A stretch of DNA of 64,000 nucleotides, taken from contig NZ_JACGCJ010000009.1 in assembly GCF_021030645.1 (NCBI RefSeq), positions 1 to 64,000 on the forward strand, written 5' to 3'. The stretch comes from Agrilactobacillus fermenti (GTDB taxonomy: Bacteria; Bacillota; Bacilli; Lactobacillales; Lactobacillaceae). The first letter of the stretch is position 1, and the number at the start of each line of letters is the position of its first letter. The notes beneath the pieces are model-generated. The model did no database searches. It was not told the DNA's origin and worked only from the letters and a program-made list of their open reading frames with translations. A program made the translations under genes and the position numbers. Positions 61,168-64,000 of the stretch are shown here, piece after piece.

Positions 61168-63306
61168 CTATTCTGGTTGCCTTGTAATTGGTATAAACTG
61201 CCGTCTATTTTTGCTATCTTGCGGTGTTTTAACGGTCGTTTCAGCAGTGCAAAGCTTGTCCGCCAAGGCTTGGCGATGAACGAGAAGATAGTCTTGAGCA
61301 TCCAAACTTTCAAGTCCACGACGATCCACATGCGTCCATGTGCCATCCGCTTGTAAAACACGGGTCTTAATATTATCCCGCCACAGAATATCATAAATAT
61401 GAATGATCTGTCGCCGAATGTTATCTTGCAATATTGGAAACAGCAACTCTACGCGTCGGCTAAGGTTACGGTTCATCAAATCAGCACTAGATAAGAAGAC
61501 CTGTTCTGCCCCATCCGCATAGAAATAGTAAATACGACTATGCTCTAAAAAACGACCGACAATAGAATGTACCGTAATATTTTCACTGACTTTGGGAATA
61601 CCGACTTTCAAATTACAGATACCTCTAACGACCAAATGCACTTTAACCCCAGCTGCACTAGCTTCATACAATTTTTTGATCATTTTGGTATCTGATAGTG
61701 AATTAACTTTAATCTGAATAAGTCCCTTCTTACCAGCTTTAACATTGGCAATCTCATCATCCACACGAGCCATTAAGAAATCGCGGATACCTTCCGGCGA
61801 AATAACCATCTTATGAAAAAATGGAGGCTCAGAAAATCCGGAAAGCATATTGAAGATATTAGAAGCATCGATCCCCATCTCCTGATTTGCAGTAAACAGC
61901 CCCATATCGGTGTAAAGTCGAGCAGTAACATCATTGTAATTTCCGGTAGCCATATGCATATAACGCCGAATCCCATTTTCCTCTTTGCGGACAACCAAAG
62001 TCAACTTACAATGGGTCTTTAAACCCACTAACCCATAAATGACATGACAGCCAGCCTTTTCCAATTCCTGTGCCCAATGAACATTATTCTCTTCATCAAA
62101 ACGGGCTTTTAATTCAACCAAGACAGTGACTTGTTTGCCATTTTCGGCTGCCCGTTTCAAATATTTAATAATTGGTGATTGGGAAGACACCCGATACAGC
62201 GTCATTTTAATAGCTAGTACATTCGGATCCTCAGCCGATTGCTTGATAAAGTCAACAATTGGCTGGAAAGAATCATAGGGATGATCTACAAAAATATCGT
62301 GTTGCGCAATCTCATTAAATAAATTTTTGTGTCGCAATTTTGTTGGATAATACGGTTCAAATGGCGGATATAACAGCTCATTTTTGCCCGTCACTTGCTT
62401 GATCAATTTGCTGACAAAGGTTAGGTCAATCGGGCCTTTGACTGGATAAATATCAGCTTCTGCGAGGTCTAATTCTTTAACCAGCCGTCGCCGCAAGTGT
62501 TTGCTCATATCGGCTTCGATCTCTAAACGCATAGCCTTACCACGTTCGCGTTTTTTGATCTCATGCTCAATTTCTTTTAACAAATCAGATGTATCTTCAT
62601 CGGCAACATCCATGTCCATATCCCTAATAACTCGGAAACAAGCCATTTCTTTCACATCAAAGCCCACAAATAACTCCGACATATAATGTTTGATGATCTC
62701 TTCTTGTAAGATGAATGTATTTTCTGCACCCGGTAATTTAATAACTCGTGGAAAAACATCAGGCACCTGAACCGTCGCAAAGGACTTGTCTTTTTTATCA
62801 CCAGGTTTGTAGATCCGTAAAGCAATATTTAATGTATTATTGGCAATAAATGGGAAAGGTCGTGAAACATCAACAGCCATCGAGGTCAATACCGGATATA
62901 GATTTTGATGGAAATAATCCGCCACATAGTCTTTTTGCTTCGTTGTCAAATCGGTAAACCGAATTAAATTGATCCCTTCATTGGCAAGCTGTGGTAATAA
63001 AGACCGTAACAGCGTGGTGTATTGCTTATCCACCATGTCATGGGTTTTTTCTGATATTTTGGCTAATTGAACCTCTGGTGTTAAGCCCGAAGCATCTGTC
63101 CCTTGATACCCTACTGAAAGCATCTTGTGCAGTGAAGCCACCCGGATATTAAAAAATTCATCCAGATTACTCTGAGTGATGCCTAAAAAACGCAGGCGCT
63201 CTAACAAAGGGTTTTCTTTAGTTCGTGCTTCCTCTAAGACACGATCATTAAAGTCCAACCAGCTCAACTCACGGTTGTAAAAATACTTAGGTTCCGAAAA
63301 TTTCAT
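61168..63306 (-). CDS. ppk1: polyphosphate kinase 1
   Basis: It builds polyphosphate from ATP. 712 residues with the PPK1 domains in order: N-terminal (YFYNRELSWLDFNDRVLEEA), head, and two C-terminal PLD-like catalytic domains. The phosphorylated His lies in RRYMHMATGNYN (near 443) and the second His in FLEHSRIYYF (near 586). Its ATG overlaps the stop of the upstream ppx paralogue by 4 nt (ATGA). The operon is ppx2-ppk-ppx. Confidence 0.96.
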   Translation of the reverse strand: MKFSEPKYFYNRELSWLDFNDRVLEEARTKENPLLERLRFLGITQSNLDEFFNIRVASLHKMLSVGYQGTDASGLTPEVQLAKISEKTHDMVDKQYTTLLRSLLPQLANEGINLIRFTDLTTKQKDYVADYFHQNLYPVLTSMAVDVSRPFPFIANNTLNIALRIYKPGDKKDKSFATVQVPDVFPRVIKLPGAENTFILQEEIIKHYMSELFVGFDVKEMACFRVIRDMDMDVADEDTSDLLKEIEHEIKKRERGKAMRLEIEADMSKHLRRRLVKELDLAEADIYPVKGPIDLTFVSKLIKQVTGKNELLYPPFEPYYPTKLRHKNLFNEIAQHDIFVDHPYDSFQPIVDFIKQSAEDPNVLAIKMTLYRVSSQSPIIKYLKRAAENGKQVTVLVELKARFDEENNVHWAQELEKAGCHVIYGLVGLKTHCKLTLVVRKEENGIRRYMHMATGNYNDVTARLYTDMGLFTANQEMGIDASNIFNMLSGFSEPPFFHKMVISPEGIRDFLMARVDDEIANVKAGKKGLIQIKVNSLSDTKMIKKLYEASAAGVKVHLVVRGICNLKVGIPKVSENITVHSIVGRFLEHSRIYYFYADGAEQVFLSSADLMNRNLSRRVELLFPILQDNIRRQIIHIYDILWRDNIKTRVLQADGTWTHVDRRGLESLDAQDYLLVHRQALADKLCTAETTVKTPQDSKNRRQFIPITRQPE

Positions 63307-64000
63307 ATTTGCACGCGTCCTTTCAAAATTGGTTCCAAGCCGAAGACATCTTCAAAGAACTCCCCTTTGCGTTTAAATGTCCATTTTTCAAGTTCAATAT
63401 CATCATTAGCTACTGCTGTGATTATTAATTTAGTCGGCTGTTTCAAAGAAACACTGATTGATTTGATTTTTTGCTGACGACTATCATCCAAAGCATCTGC
63501 CAAACGTAATATTGCCGTTAATTTAGCAATGGTCATACGTAATTGAATGGGTAGTTCATCAAAGCGGCTCAATTCTGCTGAGGGGGTATTGACACTATGG
63601 TAGCGGGCAATGGCACCAACCATTGTCAATTCAGGCTCTGATAGCCCCAAAATCTCTGAGTGCTGGATAATATAGTCAGAATGGGCATAGTGGTTGTGGT
63701 TATTAATATAGGTCCCCACATCCTCCACCATCGCCGCAATTTGTAATAATAATCGATCTCGCTGATTAAGTCCGTGGATTTTCTTCAACCGGTCAAATAG
63801 CTTCAAACTGATATCTGCCACAAATTGCTGATGTTTGGGTTCCACTTGATAACGCCGAGCCAAGTTCTGAGCTGAAGTCAAGATCTGTTCATTTTGTAAA
63901 GCGGTTTTTTGTGGTGATTTACGCCGACGTTCCACCATATCCACCGCGATACCATCAACCAATTTCAAAGCTGCCACCCAGATATCTTGAATATCATAAT
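63303..64000 (-). CDS. Ppx/GppA-type phosphatase, C-terminal part (runs off the window)
   Basis: The frame stays open to the right edge, reading YDIQDIWVAALKLVDG before the first in-window GTG, so this is the 3' end of a longer gene. The visible 230 residues include the end of the ASKHA domain and a C-terminal HD-like domain (QIAAMVEDVGTYINNHNHYAHSDYII; VGAIARYHS; LRLADALDDSR), as in long Ppx/GppA proteins of about 510 residues. It is the first gene before ppk1. Confidence 0.9.
   Translation of the reverse strand, partial: YDIQDIWVAALKLVDGIAVDMVERRRKSPQKTALQNEQILTSAQNLARRYQVEPKHQQFVADISLKLFDRLKKIHGLNQRDRLLLQIAAMVEDVGTYINNHNHYAHSDYIIQHSEILGLSEPELTMVGAIARYHSVNTPSAELSRFDELPIQLRMTIAKLTAILRLADALDDSRQQKIKSISVSLKQPTKLIITAVANDDIELEKWTFKRKGEFFEDVFGLEPILKGRVQI

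Overview
The window is a stretch of low-GC Gram-positive chromosome that looks like a Lactobacillaceae genome. The L-LDH closely resembles casei-group enzymes, there is a mannose-family PTS with a DUF956 partner, a ppx-ppk-ppx cluster, and LAB-type cell-wall enzymes. The genus cannot be fixed from the sequence alone. I see no phage, CRISPR array, tRNA gene or complete insertion sequence. Nearly everything is core housekeeping DNA, most of it on the minus strand.

Layout. (1) 1-15.6 kb: the 5' end of a 16S rRNA gene with two tandem rrn promoters, preceded (reading along the minus strand) by the conserved run pth-mfd-murJ-like-rqcP-divIC-yabR-tilS-hpt-ftsH-hslO-dusB-lysS. (2) 15.6-22.8 kb: mostly plus-strand genes. 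These are an ABC transporter whose permease is split by a one-base frameshift, L-lactate dehydrogenase, an L,D-transpeptidase, a DJ-1/PfpI protein, and a CBS-domain protein (likely c-di-AMP binding), with an O-methyltransferase on the minus strand. (3) 22.8-35.6 kb: mazEF, alr, acpS, cshA, murF, ddl, two unknown genes, rpmE2, murA, pyrG with an apparent CTP-sensing attenuator, rpoE (RNAP delta) and a DUF1934 gene. (4) 35.7-44.7 kb: an octanoyl/lipoyl transferase, an HD hydrolase, a HAD phosphatase, a NUDIX gene, rlmN, mscL, DUF956 and the manLMN PTS. (5) 45-54 kb: the conserved metG-tatD-rnmV-rsmA-veg-ispE-purR-glmU-prs block. (6) 54-64 kb: DUF72, NUDIX, a membrane-tailed flavoprotein, chorismate mutase, TMEM175, Sir2, a small unlisted membrane ORF, an IpaB/EvcA-type protein with HELLH, a PEBP protein and ppx-ppk-ppx.

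How the parts fit. Blocks 1 and 5 are contiguous in the Bacillus near-origin order (metS...ksgA...purR...glmU-prs-pth-mfd...lysS-rrn). Here about 29 kb separates prs from pth. Cell-wall synthesis is concentrated in the middle (alr, murF, ddl, murA, glmU, murJ-like, L,D-transpeptidase). Two of its enzymes carry residues associated with natural antibiotic insensitivity: Phe at the Ddl specificity position (D-Ala-D-Lac type, vancomycin) and Asp in place of the MurA catalytic Cys (fosfomycin).

No clearly new multi-gene system was found. The strongest non-coding signals are the pyrG leader (promoter, GGGC start and C-rich terminator stem), a nested inverted repeat on the L,D-transpeptidase promoter, 12-bp repeats inside the ABC promoter, a family of similar long hairpin terminators, and a short MITE-like repeat family at four intergenic sites.
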